A stretch of DNA of 64,000 nucleotides from Zingiber officinale (Eukaryota > Streptophyta > Magnoliopsida > Zingiberales > Zingiberaceae), in assembly GCF_018446385.1 (NCBI RefSeq), contig NC_055990.1, positions 29,535,891 to 29,599,890 of the forward strand, written 5' to 3'. The translations under genes and the position numbers were made by a program. A model generated the notes under the pieces. The model did no database searches. It saw nothing but the letters and a program-made list of their open reading frames with translations, and was not told the origin of the DNA. This document shows, in pieces, positions 1 to 11,819 of the stretch (position 1 is its first letter; every line of letters starts with the position of its first letter).

Positions 1-530
1 ATCACTTTAATTTGTAGTGGTTTATTAGATTATCTGTTTCACTTATCAGTTTGCAATGTTTATCATTTTATACATGCATGTTTCTACTTTTTCCTATGGC
101 TTGAACTATATTTTATTTACAGAAAAGGGATAAAGCTGGGTTTGCAAGCTAAGTCTATGAAATTCTGTATGCAGAAAAAGGACCAGTACGTGAAGATTGT
201 TGCACATCCTAATCACTTGATCTATTCAGAAAAGGACAAGTTAATTTGCATGGTTGTGGTCTGATAAACTTAATTTTGTGGTCTCATCTTTTATGGTGGT
301 CATGAACTTGTGGTCATGTTTGGATAGCTTGTAGTAATTGTAGAAGTTTATAAACTTAAGTGAATGTACATATATGTTGTACCAGTTTTTGGTTGAGACA
401 AGATGTATAAAAGACAACTTAATGTATATATGTTGACAACGATTTTTGCTAATGTATATATATATGTTGTACAGGAATTTGTGTGTAAAAAAATTATGTT
501 GACAACGATTTTTGTGAATGTATATATAGT
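1..530. other. AT-rich DNA, no gene recognised
   Basis: I see no coding region here that I recognise. The stretch carries short repeated phrases around ATGTATATATGTTGACAAC (about 420-560) that lead into the CACTA subterminal repeats to the right. It may therefore be the interior of that transposon, whose other end would lie left of the window. Confidence 0.4.
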
Positions 531-903
531 TTTGTGAATGTATATAGACAACAATTTTTTAACCGTTGTGAAAAGTATGCAAAGGATCAATGGTTTTTAA
601 ACTAATTAAATTTGGAAGAAAGACAACAGTACTGTATTTGTTGTCAAAAGCATATCTGCATGCGATCCAAATTATTGCAAAACTGGCAATTACAACGGTT
701 TTATATGTTGCAGAACTGTTGTCTTTGGTATTAAAAGACAACGCTTTAAATCCGTTGCATAACTGTTGTCTAATGTGATCAAAGACAACGGTTTTAAACC
801 GTTGTCTTTTACTGCACATTTAACAACACTGCCAATTACAACGGTTTAAAAAACCTACGATAACGGTTTTTACCCGTTGTCTTTTAATATATTTGTTGTA
901 GTG
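531..903. mobile_element. Terminal and subterminal region of a CACTA (En/Spm) DNA transposon
   Basis: Read from the right on the minus strand the stretch opens with CACTACAACAAATATA (888-903), the classic CACTA terminus. It is followed by repeated subterminal units built on AAAGACAACGG...CCGTTGTC, several palindromic (for example 781-807), also near 549-570, 610-640, 690-760 and 850-885. In this superfamily such units are binding sites for the element's TNPA-like protein. The 3 bases outside the terminus are CTA; the partner end and its 3-bp duplication are not in the window. No transposase is visible in the part seen. Confidence 0.85.
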
Positions 904-954
904 CTAGTGTTGAGAGACTAGTCCAAACTTGGTCTTAGTCTCCAGGAGACCAAG

Positions 955-1393
955 CTCAAGTGTTCTAACTGAAAGTTAGCATAATACTAAAGTACATTTG
1001 GGGACCACAAAATAAGTAATGGAGGGAACATTTAGATTTCTTGCAAGCTCAGGGTCAACGTGGTCCTGGTCTCTAGGAGCAGACCAAGACCAAGTTGGGT
1101 TTGGCCTCTCCACACTTTCCTTGATCAGAACTAAAGTTTGATATCATATCTACCATCCTCTCACTCAACCTTACCAGATGTGTACAAGTTTGCAGAAATC
1201 TAAATAGCTTTGGTCCATTAGTGGATTTCAATCAAAATTCACTAATCGACCTAGAGAGTTTAAATTACACTCATTTAAGATCCTGTGAGTTTCTAAAGTT
1301 GTAAAATAGTCCAAAAAGTGTCCTTCATTACTTATTTTGAGTTCCTCAAAAGTGTTCCAATATTGTGTTAACTTTTAGTCAGAACACTTGGAT
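955..1393. repeat. Imperfect long inverted repeat (foldback-like)
   Basis: The block at about 955-1045 (CAAGTGTTCTAACTGAAAGT, then AAAATAAGTAATGGAGG) recurs as an imperfect reverse complement at about 1310-1393. A third diverged version begins near 1550 (CAAGCTGAAG, then a CACTTAGGGAAGTCCCAAAA-like stretch). Phrases of the type TGGTCTTAGTCTCCAGGAGACCA also recur on both strands between 925 and 1540. This looks like a decayed foldback or MITE-type element; no coding capacity is seen. Confidence 0.45.
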
Positions 1394-2294
1394 CTAGTCT
1401 CCTGGAGATCAAGATCACGTTGGGCATGATCTGAGAGCAAACCAAGACAAAGTTAGACCTAGTCTCCCCAAACCATGCCCAACATAGTTTTGGTTTACTC
1501 TCAGATTATGCCCAATTATGTGGTCTTGGTCTCTAAGAGACCAGACCCAAACATTCAAGCTGAAGATTTTTTTTGTTGGCACTTAGGGAAGTCCCAAAAT
1601 AGTAACGAAGTACATATTTGGACTCATTGGCACTTCACAAATTCACAGTACTTGAATAAGTTCAATCGAAAGTCTCTAGGTCGATTAGTTAATTTTAATC
1701 GAAATTCATTGATGAACTAGACTATTTGGATTTCTATGAATTTGCAATCACACGAAAGAGAAGAATTTAGAGAAGCTAGAGAAAATTCTTAAACTGCATG
1801 CACCCTTGGGTAAATACTCAAAATAATTATATTTCATCCTAAATTTAGATCAATCCAAGTCAACTCAAATCAACCCAAATCAAACCCAAAAAAATTTGGG
1901 GTCAAATTTCGAGTCTAACCTGATTTGATAATCCTAACTATATATTTTTCATATTGACTCGGATCGGATTCATTTTTGGCTCCATAAGGTATATGGAGAA
2001 TCCCAAAGTATTCGTACCACTAATCATAGTCGAGAGGCGGAGTATATTTAATTTTGTGAGTTTTTTTAATAAATTATTAGATAAATTATTATCCAATCAT
2101 TTAAGTATATTTAAGTGAGTTTTTTTAAAAAATAAATTGATGGACAAATTATTATCTAATCATTTATTGATTTGAAACTGTAGAACCATGGATACCTACT
2201 GAGTTGGTCATTTGCATCAAAATGTATGTGATAATGAGCAATAATCAGGATTACATCACATCAGCTGGCGTCTATAGTTATGCAGGGTAATATG
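1394..2294. other. Non-coding AT-rich spacer
   Basis: Apart from diverged copies of the repeat to the left (to about 1640), I see no gene, RNA or recognisable element. A phrase with ATTATC(C/T)AATCATTTA is present twice, near 2087 and 2150. Confidence 0.5.
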
Positions 2295-3999
2295 TGTTGG
2301 ATCGTGACGCACGTGAGAAGGGGGGAAGGTGAATCACGTGATTTTCAAAAATACTTCTTTTTCGGTTTTTAAAACTCGAGTATGCAGCAGAAAGTAAGAA
2401 AGTACTAGAAAAATACGAGCGGTTTTTACTTGATTCGGAGCCTTCGGCGACTTCTACTCTAAGTCCTAGGTCATGCGGACCTATTGATGGGCAATCCACT
2501 AAAAACCTCTTCTGATACCCTCAGAAGAGATAATCGAGTACAAAAGATTAGGTCAAGTGCAACACACTGCACTTGCCCTTTTATAATAATTAAGTACAAA
2601 GAGTTACCAACACTCTTATAGATCGAAATGAGAGCTCTTCTTGTGTTGATGTCTATCTTTCGGGCACGACCGAGATTCCTCGGATTAGTTGTCAGGCTCA
2701 GTAGCTTTGTAGTAGAGTCATAGCAGCAATTGGGAGCAGTTGGAAACTTGAATGGACGCGCAGTAGCTCGTATCTAGTTGTTGTAGTAAAGTCTCCTCGA
2801 AATTGCCTTATAAAGGGCTTGGAGGGCGCTTTCCAAAGGCTTTAAAGGCGCCTCCAATGGGATAAAATCTATCTTGACTTTACTGTGCCTTATCTGTGAA
2901 CCGCTCAAATTTTATCCATGGAAGGCTCCTTCTATGAACAGTACTGAGGCGCCTTCCATAGCCATGGAAGGCGCCTTCGGATACTATTCACCCGAAGGCA
3001 GATTTGATTTCTTGCTTGCTTTCTTGCCCTGCAAATATGTGTTAGTCCAAATACCCTGCAAGACAAATGTTAGCACAAATATAGACAAATGATAAAAAGA
3101 GTAATTAGTTCATGTCCTCCCAGAACTAGAAACTAATCAAAGTATCAGCTTAGGGATCTAAAATTGACCTAAATTGGACCGACACCTATTGTCCCTCAAC
3201 TAGGATGCACCCTCACAGTCACCCTCCTCTAGTAACTTATCTTTACTTATCTTTTGCCAGACATTTGGTCAGCCCATCGACCAGTCTGGACTTCGTGTCA
3301 GCTATCCGATCGGCCCGTTGATCTAGCTGAACTTCCCTGCAACACTAAGTTAGCACAATAAATAAAATGGTAAGGTAAAGCAATGTTTAACAGAATTCAA
3401 GATTCACTGGTCCTGTCGACCACACGTGGTCGACCAGAAACCAGTCGGTCACATATAACCTAGGGTTATCTCCCCCTAAGGTTGCCTAGGTTCACTCAAT
3501 AGGACTTTCATTGCCTGGCTTCACTCACTAAGACTTCCTCCACCTAACTTCACTCACTAGGGCCCAACTTCACTCACCAGGACTTCCACCACCTAACTTC
3601 ACTCACTAGGACCCGGCTTCACTCACTAGAATTTTTACCACCTAGTTTCACTCACTAGGGTTTAACTTCACTCACCAGGACTTCCACTACCTACCTTCAC
3701 TCACTAGGGTCTGACTTCACTCACCAGGACTTCCACTACCTAGCTTCACTTACTAGGGTCTGACTTCACTCACCAGGACTTCTATCCACTACCTAGCTTC
3801 ACTCACTAGGGTCTGGCTTCACTCACCAGGACTTCTACTTTGCCTAACCTCCAGTTAGGTTCTCTTTGCTAGTCATCTAGTCCTGACTAGACTACTCTCT
3901 TCCAAACATCAAGTCCTATTTAGTTTAACCCTTGGTCAAACCGACCAGACTTGGGTGCATTGTCAAACATCAAAACCCTAGAGGTCAATTGCACCAACA
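2295..3999 (-). mobile_element. Solo LTR (1.7 kb) of a hairpin-array LTR family, minus orientation
   Basis: The stretch begins TGTTGG and ends CCAACA, the same terminal inverted repeat as the other LTRs here. It is flanked by ATATG (2290-2294) and AAATG (4000-4004), a target duplication with one mismatch. On the minus strand it starts TGTTGGTGCAATTGACC, close to the start of elements A and B. It holds the CTTCACTCA mini-hairpins (3480-3850) found in A and the GGTC...GACC hairpins (3255-3345) found in B, so it links the two families. There is no coding region. A lone LTR with flanking duplication is what LTR-LTR recombination leaves. Confidence 0.8.
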
Positions 4000-4785
4000 A
4001 AATGTATAAGTTTTTATGCTTCTTAGAAGTTAAGTTATAAGTTATAAATAGCAACAACACATAGTAGCTATAAAGTAGAATAGTAAATAGTAATATTAAA
4101 TAATACCAGTAGTAGCAGTAGAACAAAGTAGCAATAGCAGTAAATAGTAGTAGTAGAACAAAGTAGGTAATAATAGAGGTAATAATGCAATAACTTTTAT
4201 ACTCTTTTTTTTTATGAGTGAGAGAAAAATTTGGTCCGGGTAACAGAATATTCTGTCTTATCTTTTTCTTTTCTTATTTATTTTTCAGGGAGCCTCACCT
4301 GTTCAGGATCTCACCTTTTAACCGTTGCCCCGACTTATGAGTAAAACTGTGGGTAAGATACCCTTCTTACTTAGCCCATGCAAGTCTTATAATTTTTTTT
4401 TCTGGTTATTCTTGATATAGTTATTATTCACCTATCTATTACTAAGATAAGAACTAAGAAAAAGAACTAAGAAAAGATAGATGGAATAGAGTATAGTCTT
4501 CCTAACTATGTCAGAGAGTGTTCAGTTCATCATAAAAATAAGCATGAATATTACTTAATGGAGAATTTTTATAGGGAAATATAGACAGAAACTTGGAAGT
4601 TTTCATATTTGTACATGTAGTAGATAACTCACAAAAAACACTTGAGCATTACATGTAGTACATAAAGATAACTCACAAATAAAATTTACAAAAACACTTA
4701 AGCACACTAAAGAACACACTGGAGAATTTGGACAGTTGTGTTAGCAGCAAGAGAAGTTGATGCCTGAAGAGGAGGGGTTTGAGGG

Positions 4786-5016
4786 CTTTTTATAGGCAAA
4801 GGTGGAGAGTGTTTGCTTGGAGAAGAAGGAAAGCAACGAGAGAAGAGAAAAGAGGGGCTTGGAAAGAGGAGACTTAGTGAGGGACCTGTGGAAAGTAGCA
4901 AGAGAAGATAAAAGAGGGGCTTGGAAAGAGGAGACTTAGTAAGGGACAAGCGGCTATCCTTTTATCTGAGTGAAAATACATTTGTGTAAGTGGAGAAAGA
5001 CGTCATGGATGACGTT
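4786..5016 (-). promoter_or_regulatory. Possible pararetroviral promoter: as-1-like box and TATA box
   Basis: On the minus strand TATAAAAAG (complement of 4786-4794) sits about 205 bp downstream of a pair of TGACG half-sites (4999-5014, around GACGTCATGGATGACG), which resembles the as-1 element of caulimovirus pregenomic promoters. Between them a pyrimidine-rich segment is duplicated in tandem (about 4852-4884 and 4914-4946). Position downstream of the viroplasmin-like frame fits. The as-1 to TATA distance is longer than in CaMV 35S, so function is inferred only. Confidence 0.4.
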
Positions 5017-5374
5017 TAGGTAAAGTTACTATGGGAGAGGTTGCTTTCATTAGGGAGATGTTTCCATTAAGTCTCCATTAGGTTATCTAAGTTATTGTCA
5101 CTTGTGAGGTCTAGAGAGAGAGTTTGTGAATTTCCTGCTAGGTTTGGATGCATGCTTCGGTGGAGTGCTGTCCTACGTGCTCTAGCAGAGAGAACAAAAT
5201 TGGCTAGTCACTTTTAACAGAATCGTTCAACTTTTCTTTGATAATATTGGAGTAAAGTTGTGTGTTGTGTTTTTGAAGGAGAATGGAAAAAAATCTGGTG
5301 CCCATATCCTTTAGCTAATAGATTTTTTTAGTATATATAGGTTTCTCCTACAATGAGATAATTGTCTGGGGTTG

Positions 5375-6690
5375 TCAAATGTCCCAAGTCCAATTAGTTC
5401 CTTGTACTGATGCTCTCCAATATTTTAGTTGATCCCCAAAAGTAAGAGGAGCTTCCCAATCAAGATTTGGGTCAGAAGGATAGTTTTCAAGTTTTGTTTG
5501 AATACCTCTGACTTTATTGATGTCTAGTTTAACCAGATGTTTGGCTGGTTCAATATTAAGGTCAATCCATTCATGAGGAGAGCTGTTAAAAGTACATACT
5601 ACAAAAGTTTCTTCTAAGGCCAGAGAAATAATAGTGCAAAGCTTTTTAGAAAAACCTTTGATAGAGTTTAGATCATGTATCCCGATTTTATAAACTAGTC
5701 CATAGTCCATCAGAATGAAAGAAGCAATGAGTCTTCTTTTTAAGAGGTTGTTATATACTTTTCATAGTCCAAGTTGACTTTCCAGAAGGAATATAAAAGT
5801 TAGCATGGACACCCATATTTAGCAGAGTCTTCACAAGTTGGACCAATCTTCTGACATTTGAGTTTTGGGCCAAATTTTACTTCATAGACAATAATTATCC
5901 CAGGAGAGGGATGTTTATAGAAGGCTTTTAAGGCTTCACATAATCCAATAAAAGCTTGTAATGAAGACTGTTTTGCTAGATTTTGAACATAAGAGTTTAT
6001 GTTCTCAGGTATAGTATTAGGTAGGCTCAATAAATGGGTTGCTGAAGTTCTTTAGGCAGAGGTTATAATAGCTTGTTCCTTTAATTGAGCAAGTGTTAAA
6101 TACTTAGACTGGTGAGTCTTTTTGTTTGTTAAAACTGTAGGAGAGGAAGGAGGCCCATGAGCCCCTTCAATAATTTGTGCATATATAGGAATCTCATGAG
6201 TTTGTGGACTAGCTGAATTTGTTACCAGAGTTGTTGTTTTAATAAAATGCTAATAAAAAAATTAGTACCAAGTTGGGCTCTGGTAGCATTGAAAGTCTAT
6301 TCAAGTGAATAGTATCCCTTAAAGAAAGAATGTTCTAAACCTTGTATGACCAAATTTGATTCTTCCCAAGTAGCGTATACCCCAGCTTGTGTACCATAGA
6401 AAACGACATAACAAGAGAATTTCTTGCCTGCTAGTTTTTGTATGATTGTTAGAAAATAGTTTGTGAAAGCATTAATAACTGCTATCTTATGTCCAGAACT
6501 ACCAAGAATGACTGGAATGTGCCAAATGTTATCAATAAGCTAAGACAGTGTTGTATGCGATTTAACTTGTCTCTAAATATAGAGTGGAACTGATTTTCAT
6601 GTTGTGTGAACTGTTGTAATTCTTGATTTCTAAACCTTAATGTTTTAGAAGCAAATGGCGTTCGTACCTTCCTTAGTCTATCCATTGTCA
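5375..6690 (-). pseudogene. Pararetroviral ORF VI-like gene (viroplasmin/transactivator), broken
   Basis: An open frame starts about 20 bp after the RNase H stop (ATG near 6685), as expected for the gene following pol in caulimovirids. Around 6300-6435 (minus) it contains a segment with the hallmarks of the caulimovirus viroplasmin/RNase H1 N-terminal fold: an aromatic-rich YVVFYG strand, then GVYATWEES, and a further GY step. Further frames at 6030-5800 and 5710-5375 continue downstream and are rich in aromatic residues (WTWD near the end), with no family I can name. Stops and shifts separate the pieces (frames break near 6482, 6260, 6030 and 5720). In free viruses this protein forms inclusion bodies and allows reinitiation on polycistronic RNA; this copy cannot make an intact product. 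Confidence 0.6.
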
Positions 6691-8655
6691 GAAAGAAAAG
6701 AGGATTAGTGTAATAGGCGAGATAAAGTATCTGCTAAAGAATTGTTAATTCCTTTTATATGTTCCCGGTGAATGTGTAAACTGTTGGTGCAGTTAGCACT
6801 AACGGTCTAACTCAAGTTTTGATGAATGACAAAGTAGGTTAAGTTAGGTTCATTGTGATCTAACACTTTGACCAAGTGTGAAGGAGAAGCCTAGCTAGAT
6901 CGACGGGCAGACCGGATATCTGGCACGAATTCCAGCTAGGTCGACGGACAGATCGAATAGTTGGCACGAAGTCCAGACGGGTCGAAGGGCTGACCGGACA
7001 TCTGACACGAAGTCCAGATGGGTCGAAGGGCTGATCGGACGTCTGACATGAAGTCTAGACGGGTCGACGGGTCGACGGGTTGACCGAACGTCTGGCAGAT
7101 AAGTGAAAGTAAGTTACTGGAGGGGAGTGACTGTGAGGACGCGTTCCCGGGAAGGGAACATTAGGCGTCAATCCAACTTTGATCCATTTCGGAAATCTAA
7201 GTTGAGATCGTGATTAGATTTCGGTCTCGAGGAGATGGAATCTAATTAATAGTCTGTTTGTTTATTACAACTGTGCTAATACTTCGTTTTGCAGGGTAAT
7301 ATAATTTGTACTTCGCCTCAGATTAACTCTTTCTTGCAGGAGAAGGACTTTTTGGAGAAAAAGTGGTCCGGACGCCCGAAAGGGATCCGGGCGCCCGGAG
7401 TTCAAAAAATTATCCCCAAGCGACGTCGCAATGTGGAGCGCTCTGGTTGGACGGGCTACATCACACTCCAGGTGCCCGGAAGGGATCCGGGTGCCCGGAA
7501 CCTCCTATATAAGGAGGATGCACCCTGGAGCAAAGATAAATTCACAACAAAGCCTTCTAAAGCTTGATCTACCGTGTTGTGCTCCTGCGACGTAGAAGAC
7601 TCTCTCACACCGTGCTATTTTCTTTCGTTCTTAATTATTGTCGGTATTTAATCTTCTTAAGCATTCCTGTACTTTCAATTTGTAAAACATTATTCAAATT
7701 GCTAATGGATTGCCCAACGAAAGCACCGACGAGTGCGAGTCTTGGAGTAGGAGTCGACCAAGGTTCCGAACCAAGTAAAAAATTACTTGTGTTAGCGTTG
7801 ATCTTATTTTTTCCGTTGCGTACTCGAGTTTTTACGATGTTTTTTAAATTGATATTCACCCCCCTCCCCCTCCCCCCCCCCCTCCCTCTATCGACTTTCA
7901 CGATCCAACATAAACCCTTATTAATAATGATATCTGTAAATTTTAACCATCGCTTAGTACTTAATCCTTTTTGTAATTCTTTCGTCTGTTGGCTATATTT
8001 GACTATAGCTTCATAATTTGTTCTAATAGTAATTTCTTGTTTATTGTAAATGAATAATCGGAATGCATCTAGATAATAAATAACAGCTAGTATTTCAAAA
8101 TCATTGAAGTTAAATGCCCTTTTTCTTGAAATTTCCCAAAGGCATATCTGTATTAGGTTTTAGTAGTTTAGGGTCATATTTGGAAGTTTTTATAAATAAA
8201 ATGTCTCCCCATCTTGTTTCACATCTATCGGTTTTAATGATTAAGTAGCCAAAATCAAGTGGAAGTGTTAATATGAGAATTATTTTTACTAACTGTTTAA
8301 TTTGTTGTACAAGTGTTATGTCTTGTTGATTAAAATACTTTTGTCCTGTTAAGGAGGTCTTATTATATAAGGGGCCGCTAATTTTATCGATATATTTTAG
8401 ATAAGGTCTTGCATAATTAAGGAATCCTAAGAAAGCTTTTAGAGTTTTAGTATCTTTCATTTTATCGAGAAAAGTAAGGATTTTAGCAGAGATATGAGTT
8501 TGAAGGGCTATTTGTCCCTAGCCTATCTCAGTTCCTAGGAAGAAATCAATATAAGTAGTTGCTATTGTCATTTGCTTTCAAGAAATGATAAGACCATATT
8601 TTTCGAATAGGTTAAAAATAATATGAAGATAAGTATAACATTCTTGTTTAGTTTT
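6691..8655 (-). pseudogene. Pararetroviral reverse transcriptase-RNase H remnant, split by a solo LTR
   Basis: The minus frame 8460-8110 has the RT connection motif FLGFLNYARPY and the following PLYNKTS segment typical of caulimovirid pol, distinct from plant gypsy elements. RNase H continues from 8110 to 7911, is cut by the LTR at 6782-7910, and resumes at 6781, ending with the C-terminal signature LADTLSR just before a stop near 6706. To the right, 8460-8655 adds more RT with in-frame stops. The catalytic Asp-Asp box is not present; sequence homology stops near 8655. The protein would have copied pregenomic RNA and degraded the template. Confidence 0.7.
6782..7910 (+). mobile_element. Solo LTR, same family as element B, TSD TAAAC
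   Basis: It starts TGTTGGTGCAGTTAGCAC, nearly identical to the B LTR start at 50677, and ends ATCCAACA. The 5 bases TAAAC occur immediately on both sides (6777-6781, 7911-7915). Internally it repeats the B LTR layout: a GGTC...GACC hairpin chain (6890-7100), a block rich in GGGCGCCCGG-type motifs (7370-7500), and a pyrimidine-rich tail (7858-7890). It interrupts the pararetroviral RNase H, so it arrived after the virus integrated. No coding region. Confidence 0.92.
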
Positions 8656-8720
8656 AGAGGAGTGTGAGTCCGAAAGTTCGGAGGCTTGTCTGGACGCCTC
8701 GATCGGTAAAAGTGAATCGG

Positions 8721-8736
8721 GGCGCGCGCGCGCACA

Positions 8737-8800
<64 letters not shown>

Positions 8801-8808
8801 CACACACC
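8721..8808. repeat. Compound microsatellite (GC)n(CA)n(TA)n
   Basis: A run of GC dinucleotides passes into about 25 CA units with small interruptions and then into a TA run and a short CA run. It reads open in several frames only because it is a dinucleotide repeat; no protein is implied. Confidence 0.97.
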
Positions 8809-8829
8809 ACATGACTGTGTACGACAAAG

Positions 8830-9115
8830 TGATCCAAGCACCTGGATTGAATCTAAGCACCTGAAGTTATTTTTTTTAAAAAAAAAATCATTTTCTTAAA
8901 GATATCTCTTGAGCATCTAATTTTTTTTTATCTTAAGACTATAACCCAAGAGGAAAAATCTTATTGGTTCAAATACATTATAACCCAACTCCTGAATCTT
9001 AAAATCTTGAACCCTAAATACATATAATATACCCAAAAATAAGACAAAAAAATTTTAAAAAAATACTTATTGTAATGAATCCAAGCATCTGGATTCATTC
9101 CAGGTGCTTGGATTA
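8830..9115. mobile_element. MITE-like element with 23-bp terminal inverted repeats
   Basis: The left end TGATCCAAGCACCTGGATTG is matched by the reverse complement of 9093-9115 (TAATCCAAGCACCTGGAATG), about 20 of 23 bases. Internal copies of CCAAGCA(C/T)CTGGATT (9080-9095) and CTAAGCACCTGAA (8853-8865) lie next to the ends. The interior is AT-rich and non-coding. I could not find a convincing target duplication, and the similarity may extend slightly outward, so the borders are approximate. Confidence 0.5.
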
Positions 9116-9834
9116 CTGTCTGCACGGGTGCATAGATCAATTCCAGGAGCCCCAACTTAAGTATGGATGAATCCTCTGCATAATATAGCATTTCAGTATG
9201 TATATATATAAATGTTATGTTGCACACATGCTGATGCATGCTCCGTTAACATCTAATATAATTTTTTTTAGCTTAACTTCTAAACCTTAAATTCTAAACA
9301 TTAAGCTCTATTTTTAAAAAAAAATAAAAATTACACTACTGGGCGGTCACAGGTGCATAGGGTGTGTATTATAAGATGTGTAGCACCCACATTACACAGC
9401 CCCATGTACGATTCTCACGGGGTAAATGATCCGGGTGTTCAATAATGATAAGGATCGCCCCCGGTGAATGTGGAACATGGAATGTGGGTGTACAGGTATA
9501 CAATTCTCGTAAATATATAATAATAAGGGCACCCATAATGGGATGTTAAACGGGCATTATACCCACTCACGAGATAGAGGAGGACGTTGAGAGGGATGAA
9601 TGTTGTTCATCCCTCTCCCATCTTTTTTTTTTAAATTTTTTCTTTTGTTTAGAAGATAATAATATTATTTTAAAATTATTTTTAAAAAGTAAGATTATTA
9701 TTTAAAATAATAATAATAATAATTTATATATTTTAAAATATATTTATTTAATATGTTATAATTTTAGGATGATTGATTGGACTGTGAGACTCATAAATAA
9801 TGAGAGCTAATGTTAAAAAGAATGTGAATGAAAG
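9116..9834. other. Non-coding spacer, possible host MITE of the hAT insertion
   Basis: No gene is seen. From about 9528 (GGGCACCCATAATGGGATG) the sequence resembles the end of a small DNA transposon. A matching-looking end (GAGCATTTAGTCCGAC on the minus strand, about 15680-15700) lies beyond the hAT element, so 9528-9834 plus 15605-15700 may be one older element. The terminal match is weak. Confidence 0.25.
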
Positions 9835-11094
9835 CAGGGACGAAGCTAGTAAAATTTTACGAGGGGGCGAAATTTTTTTAGATAATCAATTATAAAAAAA
9901 ATATACTCATTGATATGAATATACAAAATAATAACAATTTCTATTTTGATTTTAGACACATATATTCAAATTTTTTTTAAAAAAATAATGATAATTTAAC
10001 TTACTATAATGAAAAATATTAAAATAAAATAATAATGTAAAACAACTTACACAAAATAGAGCAACACATACTATTTCAAAATAAAATTGTAATTTAAAAT
10101 AACTTACACAAAAGAGGAGCAACATGTGCAATTTCAAAATTTTCAATTTTTCATCCATAGCACCTTCAATAGCAATAAAACCTACAAAAATGACAAAAAA
10201 AACTACTTTAATCATTAAAATATAATTAGCAAGATAAAAAATAGATATAAAAATAATTATTTACCAATAATTTATTATGTTGATCCAGTTTAAGTCACAC
10301 TCTACGTTTTTTCATTATCTCAAATTCATCAATAATTGATTCAATACTAAAAGTCTGAGCAATCTCTTTTTCAATGTAAATCAGCAATGAAATAGCTAAA
10401 AAATCATCTTTCATTTTATTTCGTAATCGTGTCTTAACAATCTTCATAGATGAAAATGCACATTCCGTAGTTGCAGTAGAAGTTGGAAGAGTCAAAATAA
10501 GTCTATCAATCGGTACACAATATAGTAATTCTCTTTCTTTTCTATCTTTCACAATAATTCACACAATTCTGAAAGTGTTGACGCATTTTAAAGACACTGA
10601 TTACGCTGAATGTCGATCTCAAAAGGCTCCAATTGGTACTTTATATGTAACTTTTCTTGACTTGTAAAATCATCCGGATAAAATTTTTCAACAAGTTTGC
10701 AAATGTAATTGATATTGAATGATTTGCATCCATCTCTTGGATCCAAACCTGAGCTGAACCGGAGCAATTTTATTGTATTTTAATCAAATCGATAATTCAT
10801 CTCTTGTAATATTGAATCTATGGTGTTAGTGAATATATCACTTCAATAATGATGCTCTAAGGTAACATTTCCTTACTCAGTCGCCCTCTACTTGATCGAC
10901 GAGGAGCTTGCATGTCGATACATCTATCTTATATTTATCACAGAAACTCTTCATCTTATCAAATAATTGATCCCTTCCATTCTCTCTAAATTTTTGAATA
11001 AGTTCTTTTGTATTACCAACTGCATCCATAGCATTTATAATATCTTAAGATTTATATTGTAGAATTTGACAAAGATCGTCGGTCATTTCTAACT

Positions 11095-11819
11095 GTTGGG
11101 GTTGCAAGGTTGCAAACATAGTCCCATATTGAAAAACACATGGAAAAGATCATGCGTTTATAAGAGAAAGATATCTCCATTGGCATGAGGCCTTTTGGGG
11201 AGAGCCCAAGAGCAAAGCCATGAGGGTCTAGGCCCAAAGTGGACAATATCATGCTATTGTGGAGATATCTAAATTCTTTTCGATCCTACAATTGGTATCA
11301 GAGCCCGGACTGCCAGAAGGTTTAACCGCCGACTGTGCACAAGAGATATGGTCTGATTGAACCATGTGAGTACAATATTGACCTCGAACAAAGAAAATGG
11401 GGGCTCCTATGTTCGGATCAAGAGGACCAGACACCAGGCAGGAAGTCCTAGTTGCGGCTAGGCAAGGAAGTCCTAGTAGGTCGGGTGGACCGAGGGGCAG
11501 GAAGTCCTAGTTGCGGCTAGGCAAGGAAGTCCTAGTAGGTCGGGTAGACCGAACGGCAGGAAGACCTGGTGGGTCAAGGATCGGACGTGGGAAGCTCATG
11601 GTCCTTTGTTTGAGGGGGGGATTGTTGGGGTTGCAAGGTTGCAAACATAGTCCCATATTGAAAAACACATGGAAAAGATCATGGGTTTATAAGAGAAAGA
11701 TATCTCCATTGGCATGAGGCCTTTTGGGGAGAGCCCAAGAGCAAAGCCATGAGGGTCTAGGCCCAAAGTGGACAATATCATGCTATTGTGGAGATATCTA
11801 AATTCTTTTCGATCCTACA
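11095..11819 (+). mobile_element. Complete TRIM (miniature LTR retrotransposon), TSD CTAAC
   Basis: Two almost identical 196/197-bp direct repeats, 11095-11290 and 11623-11819, start TGTTGGGG and end CCTACA. Immediately after the left one lies TGGTATCAGAGC (11293-11304), the complement of initiator tRNA-Met used as primer site. A purine tract ending GAGGGGGGGAT precedes the right one. CTAAC flanks both sides (11090-11094, 11820-11824). The 332-bp interior has no coding region but has a tandem repeat around GGAAGTCCTAG (about 11440-11570). TRIMs are mobilised by proteins of other elements. High LTR identity suggests a recent insertion. Confidence 0.95.

Larger units (their letters stand above)
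4000..8655 (-). mobile_element. Endogenous pararetrovirus (Caulimoviridae-like) remnant
   Basis: On the minus strand, right to left, are remains of a reverse transcriptase, an RNase H, a separate open frame with a viroplasmin/transactivator-type domain, further frames, and then an AT-rich intergenic part with a promoter-like block. That order (pol, then ORF VI, then promoter and leader) is the caulimovirid layout. No LTRs flank it, which separates it from Ty3/gypsy. It is truncated: upstream of about 8655 the RT catalytic core, capsid and movement genes are absent, and a solo LTR splits the RNase H. Frames carry stops and shifts, so this is a dead integrated copy. Confidence 0.75.

Noticed and set aside
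8568-8864. Several overlapping open frames on both strands with Cys-Val or His-Thr runs
   Set aside because: They are readings of the CA/TA microsatellite and have no protein features.
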